Below, one piece after another: positions 1 to 8,461 of a DNA stretch of 64,000 bases (its first letter is position 1; each line of letters begins with the position of its first letter). Made by a program: the position numbers and the translations under genes. The stretch is from DATFNI01 sp963712305 (GTDB lineage Bacteria > Bacteroidota > Rhodothermia > Balneolales > DATFMH01): assembly GCA_963712305.1 (NCBI GenBank), contig CAVQHI010000001.1, positions 1 to 64,000 of the forward strand, written 5' to 3'. The notes beneath the pieces are model-generated. The model was not told where the DNA came from, made no database searches, and saw only the letters and a program-made list of their open reading frames with translations.

Positions 1-296
1 TGTACTATGTGGGCAAAAACAGCAAGGATGCATCAAAGATTAATATTGACATGCAGGATTCAAAAGGAAATACCATTCAGACGTTCACGGGACCGGCTTC
101 TGTGGGTTTCCATACGCTGACATGGAATTTGAAAGTAAAAGAACAGTATGCCAGCGATAAAAAATATCCTTTTGCTGAAACAGGATCCTATACTGTGTAT
201 TTTAGCAACGGAAATTCAAGGAGTATGACTGTCTTAAAAATTGTTAAACCAGATCAACAACATGATTCAGAAGATATCCCGGGGCAAGAAGATTAG
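1..296 (+). CDS. C-terminal fragment of a secreted-type protein (5' end outside window)
   Basis: The reading frame is already open at base 3 and runs to TAG at 294-296, so this is the last ~98 residues of a longer protein. The visible part has alternating beta-strand character, with phrases such as INIDMQDSKGNTIQTF, GFHTLTWNL and AETGSYTVYF. This resembles the FlgD-like or Ig-like C-terminal domain that closes many BNR/sortilin-type propeller proteins in FCB bacteria. That family suggestion is inference, because the catalytic or propeller part is not in view. The last 35 bases overlap the start of the next gene. Confidence 0.6.
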   Translation, partial: YYVGKNSKDASKINIDMQDSKGNTIQTFTGPASVGFHTLTWNLKVKEQYASDKKYPFAETGSYTVYFSNGNSRSMTVLKIVKPDQQHDSEDIPGQED

Positions 297-780
297 CCTG
301 TTTATTCCATTGATTATCATCACCTTGATATCTTTGTCGGGGTTTGTAGCGTGTAAGAATTCCAATAATAAGAGCAATGGCTCATCCGGTAATCAGGGAA
401 CCAAGTTCGAGTATACTCACGACCTCTCTTTCACAAATGCTCATGACAGTGTAGAGGCTAAAATAAAAGTAGTTGTTGCTGATACTCCCGAAAAACGTGA
501 TGCCGGCTTGATGAATGTCACACATTTACGCGAGGATAACGGGATGCTTTTCGTCTTTGAAAAGACTCAGCCTCTAAGTTTCTGGATGGCAAATACTCCG
601 CTCCCACTCGATATTATCTTCATCGACAAGGACCATAAGATTGTCAGAATCTACCATTCTACCACTCCCTACTCGAAAAACGAACTGAACTCAGGATCAC
701 CTGCCCGGTATGTTGTGGAAGTGAATGGCGGTTTTTGCATTGATCATGACATCACAGAAGGAATGATGGTGAAGTTCTGA
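262..780 (+). CDS. DUF192 family lipoprotein
   Basis: A protein of about 172 residues. The ATG at 262 is preferred over a TTG at 241 because it gives a compact signal peptide: a basic start (IQKISRGKK), a hydrophobic core and a lipobox ending FVAC. A Ser/Asn/Gly-rich linker follows. The rest is a DUF192 domain with the family landmarks RDAGLMNVTHL, NGMLFVFE, FWMANTPLPLDIIFID and YVVEVNGGF. DUF192 proteins are small beta-barrel proteins of unknown biochemical function. The lipobox puts this one in the periplasm or on the outer membrane. The gene overlaps the upstream reading frame by 35 bases, which suggests translational coupling, and it ends at a hairpin terminator. Confidence 0.85.
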   Translation: MIQKISRGKKISLFIPLIIITLISLSGFVACKNSNNKSNGSSGNQGTKFEYTHDLSFTNAHDSVEAKIKVVVADTPEKRDAGLMNVTHLREDNGMLFVFEKTQPLSFWMANTPLPLDIIFIDKDHKIVRIYHSTTPYSKNELNSGSPARYVVEVNGGFCIDHDITEGMMVKF

Positions 781-824
781 TGGCTTCACAGTTTTTTTGA
801 AGAATGATCTGCTTATCAAATATA

Positions 825-857
825 AAAGCCCGGCTGTTTTCTTATCCGGGCTTTTTT
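825..857. terminator. Bidirectional rho-independent terminator
   Basis: Inverted repeat AAAGCCCGG (825-833) and CCGGGCTTT (846-854), followed by a T run on the plus strand and an AT-rich tract on the minus strand. It lies between the convergent DUF192 gene and the end of the pilus operon, so it probably ends both transcripts. Confidence 0.85.
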
Positions 858-862
858 ATCGG

Positions 863-2080
863 TCACCAGTTTAATTTCTGTTCCTTCTTATTCAATATCT
901 TGAGATGATCTTGCAAGACATCATGCGTGCTCTTCGTCTCTTCTCGCATCCTTTCGGGTATGCTCTTATCAATTTCTGCTTTAATAATGATCACGAGTTC
1001 CCTGATCTTCACATCATGAGATTCATATCCAAAGAGATACCTTAGTCCAAAGAACCAAGGTGGAAGATCCTTAAGGAACGGAATTCCTTTGCGAACGCTA
1101 TTCGTCTCACGGTTATATAATCCGGCAATAACCGTAGATTCACCATTAACCAACATGATATCCGAGGTCGCCTGCTGCTTGTTTACAATGGTACTCACAG
1201 GATCGGGTTGTGCCGTCGATCTCTCTGCATTGATTTCCATATATATAAAAGTGGAATCATGCTCTTGTATGATGTGTGGAACGACTTTCAGGATAGTACC
1301 GACACTGAAAAATTTATCTGTAACATTTCCAGCAAAGTCCTTTTGCTTAATGGAAAAGTCCTGTCCAACCTGAATGCGGCCTTCCATTCCATTCATAACC
1401 TTGATATTTGGCTGTGCCAGGATTTCACCAAGATTGTTTGCTTCAAACGTATTCAACAATGTGTTGACGCTTATTTGAGAGCCACCGACCTTGTTTAGCT
1501 TAACTTCACTGCTAAACATATCCTGGGTAACCTGTTTTGCACCCGAAAAATTAACATCAACCTTACCATTACTCAGAGTGGACCAGTCAACTCCAATTTC
1601 CCGGAGTGTTTCGCGGTTACCTTCGAAGAATGTAGCGGAAATACGGACCTCCCTTGTTTTAAGGTTTACATTGGGTCCGTCATCTTTCCCGGTAGTCTGC
1701 TGTGCAACCTGTGCCTGTTGAGGTTGGGTAATTTCATAGTAGCTTTTATGCTCTTCGAGGCTGAGACCTTTCAATCGCACCAAATAGTTTAAGGCATCAT
1801 GCCAATCCATAGGGGGAAGACTGACGCCAATAGAACCTTTTGCACCACTATGATCATAGATAAAACGATTTTCAAATCGTTGCGCAAATGTGTTGAGGAC
1901 ATCGACAGCCTGGGCAAAAGTCATGTCCTTACTTAAGGTAATTACTGCATCCGGGTTTGTGTACTGCCGGAATGGTTTGGTCTGCTCACTATCCTGCTGG
2001 GCTTTGGCCGGTATAACACTTCCCAGCCAAACTGCGAGAACCAGGAGCAGAAGCAAATGGGGGGTACGCTTCGGGTTCAT
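863..2080 (-). CDS. pilQ: Type IV pilus secretin (PilQ-like)
   Basis: A 405-residue outer-membrane secretin. Residues 1-27 form a signal peptide ending AKA. Residues ~45-118 resemble an STN/N0-type domain (ITLSKDMTFAQAVDVL). A Gln-rich linker leads to a small N1-type domain, and the secretin beta-barrel core is at ~210-368 with the hallmarks NLGEILAQPNIKVMNG, VGTILKVVPHI and VNGESTVIAGLY. It is much shorter than proteobacterial PilQ (usually 600-770 residues), with no AMIN domains and one N-domain. It starts 4 bases after the PilMNOP fusion and is the last gene of the operon. The product should form the gated pore through which the pilus leaves the cell. Confidence 0.9.
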   Translation of the reverse strand: MNPKRTPHLLLLLVLAVWLGSVIPAKAQQDSEQTKPFRQYTNPDAVITLSKDMTFAQAVDVLNTFAQRFENRFIYDHSGAKGSIGVSLPPMDWHDALNYLVRLKGLSLEEHKSYYEITQPQQAQVAQQTTGKDDGPNVNLKTREVRISATFFEGNRETLREIGVDWSTLSNGKVDVNFSGAKQVTQDMFSSEVKLNKVGGSQISVNTLLNTFEANNLGEILAQPNIKVMNGMEGRIQVGQDFSIKQKDFAGNVTDKFFSVGTILKVVPHIIQEHDSTFIYMEINAERSTAQPDPVSTIVNKQQATSDIMLVNGESTVIAGLYNRETNSVRKGIPFLKDLPPWFFGLRYLFGYESHDVKIRELVIIIKAEIDKSIPERMREETKSTHDVLQDHLKILNKKEQKLNW

Positions 2081-2084
2081 ATAA

Positions 2085-4694
2085 TTATTTCACCTTGAGG
2101 GTTATAGTATCAGCGATACCGCCTTTATTCAAATGGAAGACAGCTGTTTTATTTTTAACATCAATATGATCCAGATAGCCTAGATAAACCTTATCACCGT
2201 TTTTCAAATTATGAATTTTGCCATCTGCGTCACTAATAAAGACTCTGTCAGTACTGACACCGATGAGCTTACAAGACTCGATGTTCAACAAGCCTTCATC
2301 ATTTTTAGGCAAGGGTCTGACAAGTGGATAGAAAGGATTATTGGATACCTTTCCTTGTTGTAAGCTAATATTCTGTCCATATTTGTCATCGTAGGCTTCC
2401 CGAGAATAATAGCTATTCAAATCAAAGGTATAGACAATATCACTAGGCTTGTCGGGCTCGTTGGACGGATTAATGACAACATTTTGGATCTTGGAGATAG
2501 GTCGGCTGTATTCTACCGTTTTAATCAAGTTGTATAATGAACGGTAATTGCCACTCCCGTCTACGGTTGTCTGAACCACGCCATAGCCGGCTTTGTTGGC
2601 GACGGTATCTATATATGTAAAATTGATATCCGTATACGCCCTGCCAACACTTGCCTGATCCAGGTAACGATATACCCGATCTGCGTCAATACGACCGGGT
2701 AGTGCCTTACTATAACTCGCCATAGCATACTTCAGTTGATCGTACTTCTTTACCAACTGATCGTAAGTGTCAGCGATGGAGCGCTTATGTTGTAGTTCCT
2801 GATTTTTCGTTTTAAGACTGCTGTCAAGCGTCATAATCTGCTTGTCTTGTACAAAATGAGTATAAGCCCAACCGCCTAAGCTCATTGAAACAAATACAAA
2901 CAGAAGGATTATTGTATTGCGAAGACCGTATGTCATAGCTAATTCAATGTGTAATGGGGTTTCCTGAATTGTGGGTCCGCCTCCGCCCATAGTCTTTATA
3001 TGAGTATCGGGCGGAAATGCAATAGCTGTAATTTTTTTAGCGACTTTAGGAGAGTATACCGTTGTATCCTTCAGCGCCTCTTTTACGATGATTGTAAATG
3101 TGTAAGCGTGTACATCTCTGATGTCAGATACCTTAACATTCTGTAATACGGCCTCTCCAAACAGATCGGCCAGTCTTGGTATTCGGTTCCTGTAGAGGGA
3201 ATAACCCTGGAGCATTACCCCCGCCTTAACTGAACTCATGGATGTTAACCAGATACTGTTGATATTCCGCATCCCCTTATTCAGAGCCAACAGCACACTC
3301 GACCATTTATGTGTTCCCTGACTAAGACTCTGAGTTAAATTAAATTTTTGGACATCCGAGTTGTAATCTTTACTGATTCTGTTTGTTTCATCCACAACGG
3401 GCTGGATGTCACTTATGAACTTTTCAGTTCTGGTTATTTGCCCCTGCAGGTCCCTGATGTTTTCCTTATTCTTCTGATAAAAGTGATTAAAGACTATAGG
3501 CGTAATCGCGATCAGAGCCAGAATCAGCATGCCATGCCAGTCTAGCTTAAAGACTTTCTGACGATCAATTACCGAGTCTGGCAGAAACGAATAGGAACCA
3601 AAGGCGTTCTTGTGCTTCTTTGTCGCAGCCACAGCAGTTGCAATAGCCGACGTGTAAGCATCTGCATTACCTTCCATTCGCTCATTCATGATGATCATGT
3701 CAGGTTTCCACCCGAATCCTTCTACCTCTACGCCCTGGAAATTTTTCCTGAAAAATTCAAGGGGACTGTCACCTAACGTATTGTCCGCAATGATTAAACG
3801 TTCAAGACTCGGCAACTTGCCATTATCCAGCTGAAAAAGAATCTTACTGAAAATAGTAGAAAGCAAATGAGAGGATTGGGTACCCTCGTGAATGATTGGA
3901 CTTACCGACCAAATGGTATCTCCTTTAAGAAAAACCATTCTTGTTGATTTTTGCCCAAGCTGAACAACACCGGTAATTTCATCCTCACCCAGTTCGTAAT
4001 TCGTACGAACCATTCCAACCAGAGCAATTTCTTCGGGTAAAATCTCCTCTATAAATACAGAACCGTGATATAATTCACGTCCCTGATCTACAAGATCAAG
4101 AAGTGCCGGTTTCTTTTCGTTTGAAGCGACGATCATCGCTCCATCGTTTCTTATTTCCGAAACAAATCTATCATCTATGTCGATATTACCATAGATACTT
4201 CTAAGGCGATCACTGATAATTTCGAGACGCTCTTTTTTCTTTATCTCTGAATAATTCAGATTATTGATAATCTCAAAAACGGTCGTACCTTTAGGTATAG
4301 AAAGTCCCAAATGCACCTTCTTACTATCAATGCTGGCTAACAGGTTATGAATCAACACCTGGTTACTGTTAGCAGAATCCTCATCTACACTGTCGACCAT
4401 GTCCAGCAGGTCAGCGTCTGCGTCGACCGTAAGTGTTTCTGTGGATGCAGCAACTGCGCCAGCCCCATTCGAAGAACCATTCGTGGGTGAATTTTTAATA
4501 CCAAAAACAGAATCAGCATCGATTTTTGTGTATTCGTTATCCGATTTGATAACATCATCCTTCTTTTCCACACCTTCGACAAGAGATATGCGGTCGAGCT
4601 GGAGTAATTCCAATCCTTTCTTACCGTCTCTCAGACGAGCTATCCGGAGAATGTCGCCGTCGAGGGCCAGGCCGGTATATTCTCTGCTACCCAT
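2085..4694 (-). CDS. PilM-PilN-PilO-PilP fusion protein (T4P alignment complex)
   Basis: One 869-residue protein carries what are normally four proteins. Residues ~1-370 are an actin-like PilM/GspL-type ATPase fold (YTGLALDGDILRIAR at the start, GVVQLGQKSTRMVFLKGD, ADAYTSAIATAVA), with an acidic low-complexity insertion at ~45-105. Residues ~388-405 are a first membrane helix, followed by a PilN-like coiled-coil and ferredoxin-like domain to ~540. Residues ~592-614 are a second helix leading to a PilO-like coiled coil and domain (~615-765). Residues ~785-869 are a PilP-like beta domain (LIGVSTDRVFISD, LKNGDKVYLGYLD). An SD (AGGTGAT) precedes the ATG. It sits directly before the secretin gene, the pilMNOPQ order. 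The domain assignments rest on order, topology and motif resemblance. Confidence 0.85.
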   Translation of the reverse strand: MGSREYTGLALDGDILRIARLRDGKKGLELLQLDRISLVEGVEKKDDVIKSDNEYTKIDADSVFGIKNSPTNGSSNGAGAVAASTETLTVDADADLLDMVDSVDEDSANSNQVLIHNLLASIDSKKVHLGLSIPKGTTVFEIINNLNYSEIKKKERLEIISDRLRSIYGNIDIDDRFVSEIRNDGAMIVASNEKKPALLDLVDQGRELYHGSVFIEEILPEEIALVGMVRTNYELGEDEITGVVQLGQKSTRMVFLKGDTIWSVSPIIHEGTQSSHLLSTIFSKILFQLDNGKLPSLERLIIADNTLGDSPLEFFRKNFQGVEVEGFGWKPDMIIMNERMEGNADAYTSAIATAVAATKKHKNAFGSYSFLPDSVIDRQKVFKLDWHGMLILALIAITPIVFNHFYQKNKENIRDLQGQITRTEKFISDIQPVVDETNRISKDYNSDVQKFNLTQSLSQGTHKWSSVLLALNKGMRNINSIWLTSMSSVKAGVMLQGYSLYRNRIPRLADLFGEAVLQNVKVSDIRDVHAYTFTIIVKEALKDTTVYSPKVAKKITAIAFPPDTHIKTMGGGGPTIQETPLHIELAMTYGLRNTIILLFVFVSMSLGGWAYTHFVQDKQIMTLDSSLKTKNQELQHKRSIADTYDQLVKKYDQLKYAMASYSKALPGRIDADRVYRYLDQASVGRAYTDINFTYIDTVANKAGYGVVQTTVDGSGNYRSLYNLIKTVEYSRPISKIQNVVINPSNEPDKPSDIVYTFDLNSYYSREAYDDKYGQNISLQQGKVSNNPFYPLVRPLPKNDEGLLNIESCKLIGVSTDRVFISDADGKIHNLKNGDKVYLGYLDHIDVKNKTAVFHLNKGGIADTITLKVK

Positions 4695-4712
4695 TAGATC
4701 ACCTGCTTAATA

Positions 4713-5954
4713 TTAATTCATGTAGTTGATCAGTTCGCTGATCCGTTTCTTGTTGTTGGCGTAATTGATTGCATCTTCCCGTGTAATTCTTCCCTCTTCA
4801 TATAACTCTTTCAAATTCTGCTCCATAGTATGCATGCCGTACGCAGAACCTTCCATCAACATCTGATAGATTTCACCAATATTATTGTTCCTTATGGCAG
4901 CTTTTACAGATGGAGTGGTCATAAGCACTTCTTTTGCCAATACACGTTTACCATCGATACTGGGTACGAGTTTTTGGCTAATAACACAGCTTAGAACATC
5001 AGCAAGGCGTGAACGAACACGGTTTTGTTCGTTTACGGGAACCTCGCCGATGATGCGGTCAATACTTTCCATGGCTGACGAGGTGTGCATCGTACTAAAT
5101 GTCTTATGGCCCGAATCCGTGATTTCAAGAGCGGTCATGATTGTTTCAGGATCCCTGAGCTCACCAATCATAATAATATCGGGGTCTTGCCGGAGGGCCT
5201 GGATTGCCCCGTTTTTAAACGAGGTCACATCTCTCCCAACCTCCCGGTGCCTGACAATTGATCGTAATGGTCTATGAATTAACTCGACAGGTGATGCAAT
5301 AATGATGATATGAGAATCGAGTGTCCGGTTATTTGCATCGATAATCGTATCGAGCGTAGAAGATTTACCTGAGCCTGTAATACCGGTAACGAGGGTCATA
5401 CCGTATTTGAAGTATTTCAGACTCAGTGCCTTTGCAACTTCCGGATGTAATCCCAGGTTCGTAAACGGGCGGATTGTATTATCAATGCGCCGCATATTCA
5501 ACCCCAAATGAGCAAGGTCGAAATACATATCAGCACGAAAACGCTGAGGGTTTGGCTCTTCTTCCCGAATCATGTACGAGAAGTCCAAATTCCGATGCTC
5601 CAGTAAATACTTGCGCTGTTGAGGCATAAGCACGTTGTGGAGCATAAAATCCGTATCTACAATAGAGTATTCAACGTCATTTTCGATCGGCTTTTTGTCG
5701 CCATGAATACGAAACCACACACGACCTCCGCAGCCGGGTCCGCCCAGATCAATATCAGAAGCTTCTTCCCGCTCCATCATCTCGAGATAAGAATCAAGAA
5801 TAGCCCTCATTTGCAATCGCAAATTTTCAGGGGAATGATCAATGATTTCCCCAATTTTTTCATGACGCTCTATGCCCGTCGCTGTTCTGGGTATTTGTTG
5901 TTTGAGTGGCTGAACCAATGCAGCCAGTTGTTTTACATCTGTCGTTACTTCCAT
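4713..5954 (-). CDS. pilT: PilT-like twitching ATPase with altered Asp box
   Basis: A 413-residue hexameric secretion ATPase. The N-terminal PAS-like domain carries EEASDIDLGG. The core has Walker A GITGSGKSST (~191-200), Walker B DPDIIMIGELRD (~257-268) and the His box FSTMHT (~286-291). No zinc-binding Cys pairs are present, which fits PilT rather than PilB. PilT powers pilus retraction. The segment that reads T(I/V)EDPIE in typical PilT proteins is IIASPVE here, so the acidic pair of the Asp box is Ala-Ser. About 40 extra residues precede the usual N-terminus. A terminator-like hairpin lies upstream at 6061-6085, so pilT, the fusion gene and pilQ may form their own transcript. Confidence 0.88.
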   Translation of the reverse strand: MEVTTDVKQLAALVQPLKQQIPRTATGIERHEKIGEIIDHSPENLRLQMRAILDSYLEMMEREEASDIDLGGPGCGGRVWFRIHGDKKPIENDVEYSIVDTDFMLHNVLMPQQRKYLLEHRNLDFSYMIREEEPNPQRFRADMYFDLAHLGLNMRRIDNTIRPFTNLGLHPEVAKALSLKYFKYGMTLVTGITGSGKSSTLDTIIDANNRTLDSHIIIIASPVELIHRPLRSIVRHREVGRDVTSFKNGAIQALRQDPDIIMIGELRDPETIMTALEITDSGHKTFSTMHTSSAMESIDRIIGEVPVNEQNRVRSRLADVLSCVISQKLVPSIDGKRVLAKEVLMTTPSVKAAIRNNNIGEIYQMLMEGSAYGMHTMEQNLKELYEEGRITREDAINYANNKKRISELINYMN

Positions 5955-6060
5955 ACTGCTTGTTATCGAATCTCGTGAGTGTATTATTAATATTTTTTAA
6001 TATTTAAATTTATACAGTCTTACCGTGTTGTTTCCGAACAGAAGGAATTATAGGAATTGG

Positions 6061-6085
6061 GAAAAACAAGGTGCGGCTAAGCACC
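6061..6085 (-). terminator. Possible terminator between minor pilins and pilT
   Basis: On the minus strand GGTGC and GCACC form a 5-bp stem (6070-6074 with 6081-6085) followed by TTGTTTTT. It lies in the 205-bp gap between the PilX-like gene and pilT. The rest of that gap (5955-6060) is very AT-rich and could hold a promoter for pilT. The stem is short, so termination may be partial. Confidence 0.5.
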
Positions 6086-6159
6086 ATCGAACAAATTCAG
6101 ACAGGTGTTTTTTTGTCTAATCACCGCAGGCATTTATGCCCTGTATTTTCCCTTAGATC

Positions 6160-7401
6160 CTAATATTCTTTCCATGCAATTATTTGGAAGTTGTCTTGAA
6201 GCGGAAAAAATGGCGGCCACTTTTTCAACAGACGCTGGTCATAATCGTACTGCTTGCTATAGCCGGAGTTGAGTCTTGTACCGCCACCCGTTTTTATAAA
6301 GGTTCCAACAGGCCCCCGTTTTCCCTGAATGACCCCACCGTAAATATGAAGAATTCCTCTCGACTGGCCGCTGTAGTAATCATTAACACGCATCTGACCT
6401 AATGCCATAATACTCGCATCTATGGTCAGGTCCTGATCACCGTGTTTGGTTTGTGCTCCATCATCGATGACTACATCGTCTTCACTCACGATGCCAAGCA
6501 TATCGTTCGAATCAGGGTTCGAATCCGGATTATCGGCATAAGTTAAGTCACCGGTAATATGGACATCCTTTTCAGAATGGAGTGTAAGCCGACCTTTCAA
6601 AGTGCCTTGAACATCCATATTTCCACGTGTAGAGATGACTCCATTATAGTTAGAGAGGTTATAAGTCTGTGGGTCTCCCCATGTATTAACCCATCCTCGA
6701 TACCAACTAAACGTTCGCTGCAACTCGCTAATTTGAACGGTACCATCAGCCTGCAAATCAATCTTGATGTCATTATTAAACCTGAGTCCACCTGAGATGG
6801 CATTTGATTTAATTTCTTCCAGATTTTGAGGCAGTGTTATTGGATTACTGTCGAAGTTGTAACCACCCTCAAATTTTGGAGTTGCCTGACCGACCCATTT
6901 ATTAGGACTGGTTATCTCTTTCTTAAAGACAGGCTCCCCCCACATATGGAAGATTCCATTCGTATGAGCAGGTCCATTTATCGTGTCCTGTGATACGAAA
7001 TAGATTTCAGGTTCCTGATTCGTGAAATAGGCAAAACGTGAAAATGCTGTTCTCTGAAGTGTTACATCGATTGTCGATGTGACGTCGTTATAGAAACCCT
7101 TAGCAATAAACCTGGTTTCATATTCATTCAGAGAGGCGTCTTCAGACGGTGTTTTAACAGTTACTGTTCCGGAACCACCGAGGATATTATCATTTTCGAG
7201 CCCCGAATGCCAACCTATATCATCATTGATATCGTGAATTGCCAGGCTAATCATGCTGGCAGCTATATTTCTGGACTGCGTTTTCGAGGCATAATTACTG
7301 CTTCTGTTAGACATCAATAGCTGTCTGCTTGACATTGATGTCTGATCTATGCCCAGGATGAATACCATCCCAAACACTAGAAATAACATTGCCCTTCCCA
7401 T
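6160..7401 (-). CDS. Minor pilin-like protein with DUF4900/PilX-like exodomain
   Basis: A 413-residue protein with one N-terminal hydrophobic helix (residues ~4-18), then an alpha spine (MSSRQLLMSNRSSNYASKTQ) and a large beta-rich exodomain. The central part (THTNGIFHMWGEP-like region, GNMDVQGTLKGRLTLHSEKDV, GDLTYADNP, IVSEDDVVIDDG, IDASIMALG) resembles the right-handed, polymer-forming or DUF4900-type repeats of PilX-like minor pilins. SD CAGGA lies 7 bases before the ATG. The N-terminus MGRAMLFLVFG has no classical GFxxxE prepilin motif. It belongs to a run of three minor pilin-like genes between pilB and pilT and probably takes part in pilus tip or initiation complexes. Confidence 0.7.
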   Translation of the reverse strand: MGRAMLFLVFGMVFILGIDQTSMSSRQLLMSNRSSNYASKTQSRNIAASMISLAIHDINDDIGWHSGLENDNILGGSGTVTVKTPSEDASLNEYETRFIAKGFYNDVTSTIDVTLQRTAFSRFAYFTNQEPEIYFVSQDTINGPAHTNGIFHMWGEPVFKKEITSPNKWVGQATPKFEGGYNFDSNPITLPQNLEEIKSNAISGGLRFNNDIKIDLQADGTVQISELQRTFSWYRGWVNTWGDPQTYNLSNYNGVISTRGNMDVQGTLKGRLTLHSEKDVHITGDLTYADNPDSNPDSNDMLGIVSEDDVVIDDGAQTKHGDQDLTIDASIMALGQMRVNDYYSGQSRGILHIYGGVIQGKRGPVGTFIKTGGGTRLNSGYSKQYDYDQRLLKKWPPFFPLQDNFQIIAWKEY

Positions 7402-7433
7402 GTCGTGTCCTGATTAAGGTGAATCTTTGTTGA

Positions 7434-7988
7434 TTAAAACTGCAAGTTTGCCGGAGTAAATAACTTCTGCCAGCTCGACTTCGAGTAATAATCATTATAC
7501 TTTTCCGGAGACTCTGCGATGATATTGATACGTATATTTCGTATATGTCCAAGTTGAGACGGATTAAAGGTCTCTGTACCGTCAGTCAGGATATACGACA
7601 ATTTAAACGAGGTAATGCAAGCGTGCAGAGTCGTTTGTACGCCATTCACAATCCGGTACAAGGGATGGTCGTCCGGATTGGTAGTTTGCTGATCTTTTAT
7701 GGACTCATCGTAATCCCAGCGGACTACATCTAAAGTCCCATCGCCATCTATATCATATTTGAACGTAATGCTATGTTCTGTGGCTTCAGTTATGGCACTG
7801 TCTGCAGCTCTATAACCAAGATTTTGCATATCCAATGTAAAGATCTGGCTGATATTTTCGATGTTTTGCTTGCTCATCATATCAAAGGTCGTATCACCAC
7901 TTTCCTGCATAACCCGGTTATTAAGAGCCAGGATTGAGAGAAGCAGCAATCCGCCAATGATAAAACTCGATATAGTGCTAAAACTCAT
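7434..7988 (-). CDS. Minor pilin-like protein (PilW-like topology)
   Basis: A 184-residue protein: an N-terminal hydrophobic helix (~5-22, FSTISSFIIGGLLLLSILA), a helical spine containing NIENISQIFTLDMQNLGYR, then a beta domain. The phrase ENISQIFTLDMQNLGYR resembles the spine of PilW/GspJ-type minor pilins, where the first disulfide or beta segment follows. It contains DIDGDGTLD, which could be a small Asp-rich Ca2+-binding loop. No classical prepilin cleavage motif is visible (M-S-F-S-T-I at the start). It is 32 bases upstream of the PilX-like gene and is probably co-transcribed with it. Confidence 0.65.
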   Translation of the reverse strand: MSFSTISSFIIGGLLLLSILALNNRVMQESGDTTFDMMSKQNIENISQIFTLDMQNLGYRAADSAITEATEHSITFKYDIDGDGTLDVVRWDYDESIKDQQTTNPDDHPLYRIVNGVQTTLHACITSFKLSYILTDGTETFNPSQLGHIRNIRINIIAESPEKYNDYYSKSSWQKLFTPANLQF

Positions 7989-8038
7989 TTGAGTAATCCA
8001 ATCTTCTTGATATAACTAAAATGCAAGACCGAACAATT

Positions 8039-8425
8039 TTATCGTGCTTTAATGTAACTGAGTCGTATTGGGTACGACAAAAGTTTACTTTGTACAGTCA
8101 CTGTTAGTTTCCGATAATCAGTTGTACCATGGGCTTTTTGATCTATCTTATCCCGACTGACATACTCAACATCAGCTGAAATGTTGTATATACCACTGTC
8201 TGTTGAGTCCACGGAAGTATATCCATCGTAATTATTCATCTCATCGAATGACTTCCAGCGCGCCTGATCTATCAGCCCCTGTGCGAGTGCAATACCATTA
8301 TATTCAATCTCACTTGTTGTTTTACTCTTTTGATTATTAAAGAGAAAACCATTCATATTGAGCAGCATGATTGAGAATAATACTACTGCTCCAAGAACCA
8401 TAAATAAATCTGATTTCCCAGCCAT
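8039..8425 (-). CDS. Minor pilin-like small membrane protein
   Basis: A 128-residue protein starting MAGKSDLFMVLG, with a hydrophobic helix at ~7-28 followed by a predicted spine (TTSEIEYNGIALAQGLIDQA) and a beta-strand C-terminal half ending in a YPIRLSYIKAR tail. A strong SD (GGGAGG) lies 7 bases before the ATG, so the start is secure and no longer leader peptide exists. Its place in the pilus operon, size and topology suggest a PilV/GspI-like minor pilin. There is no GFxxxE motif. Assignment rests on context and topology rather than a recognised signature. Confidence 0.6.
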   Translation of the reverse strand: MAGKSDLFMVLGAVVLFSIMLLNMNGFLFNNQKSKTTSEIEYNGIALAQGLIDQARWKSFDEMNNYDGYTSVDSTDSGIYNISADVEYVSRDKIDQKAHGTTDYRKLTVTVQSKLLSYPIRLSYIKAR

Positions 8426-8461
8426 ATCACTACCTCCCGATTGGGATTAAATTGATAACAT

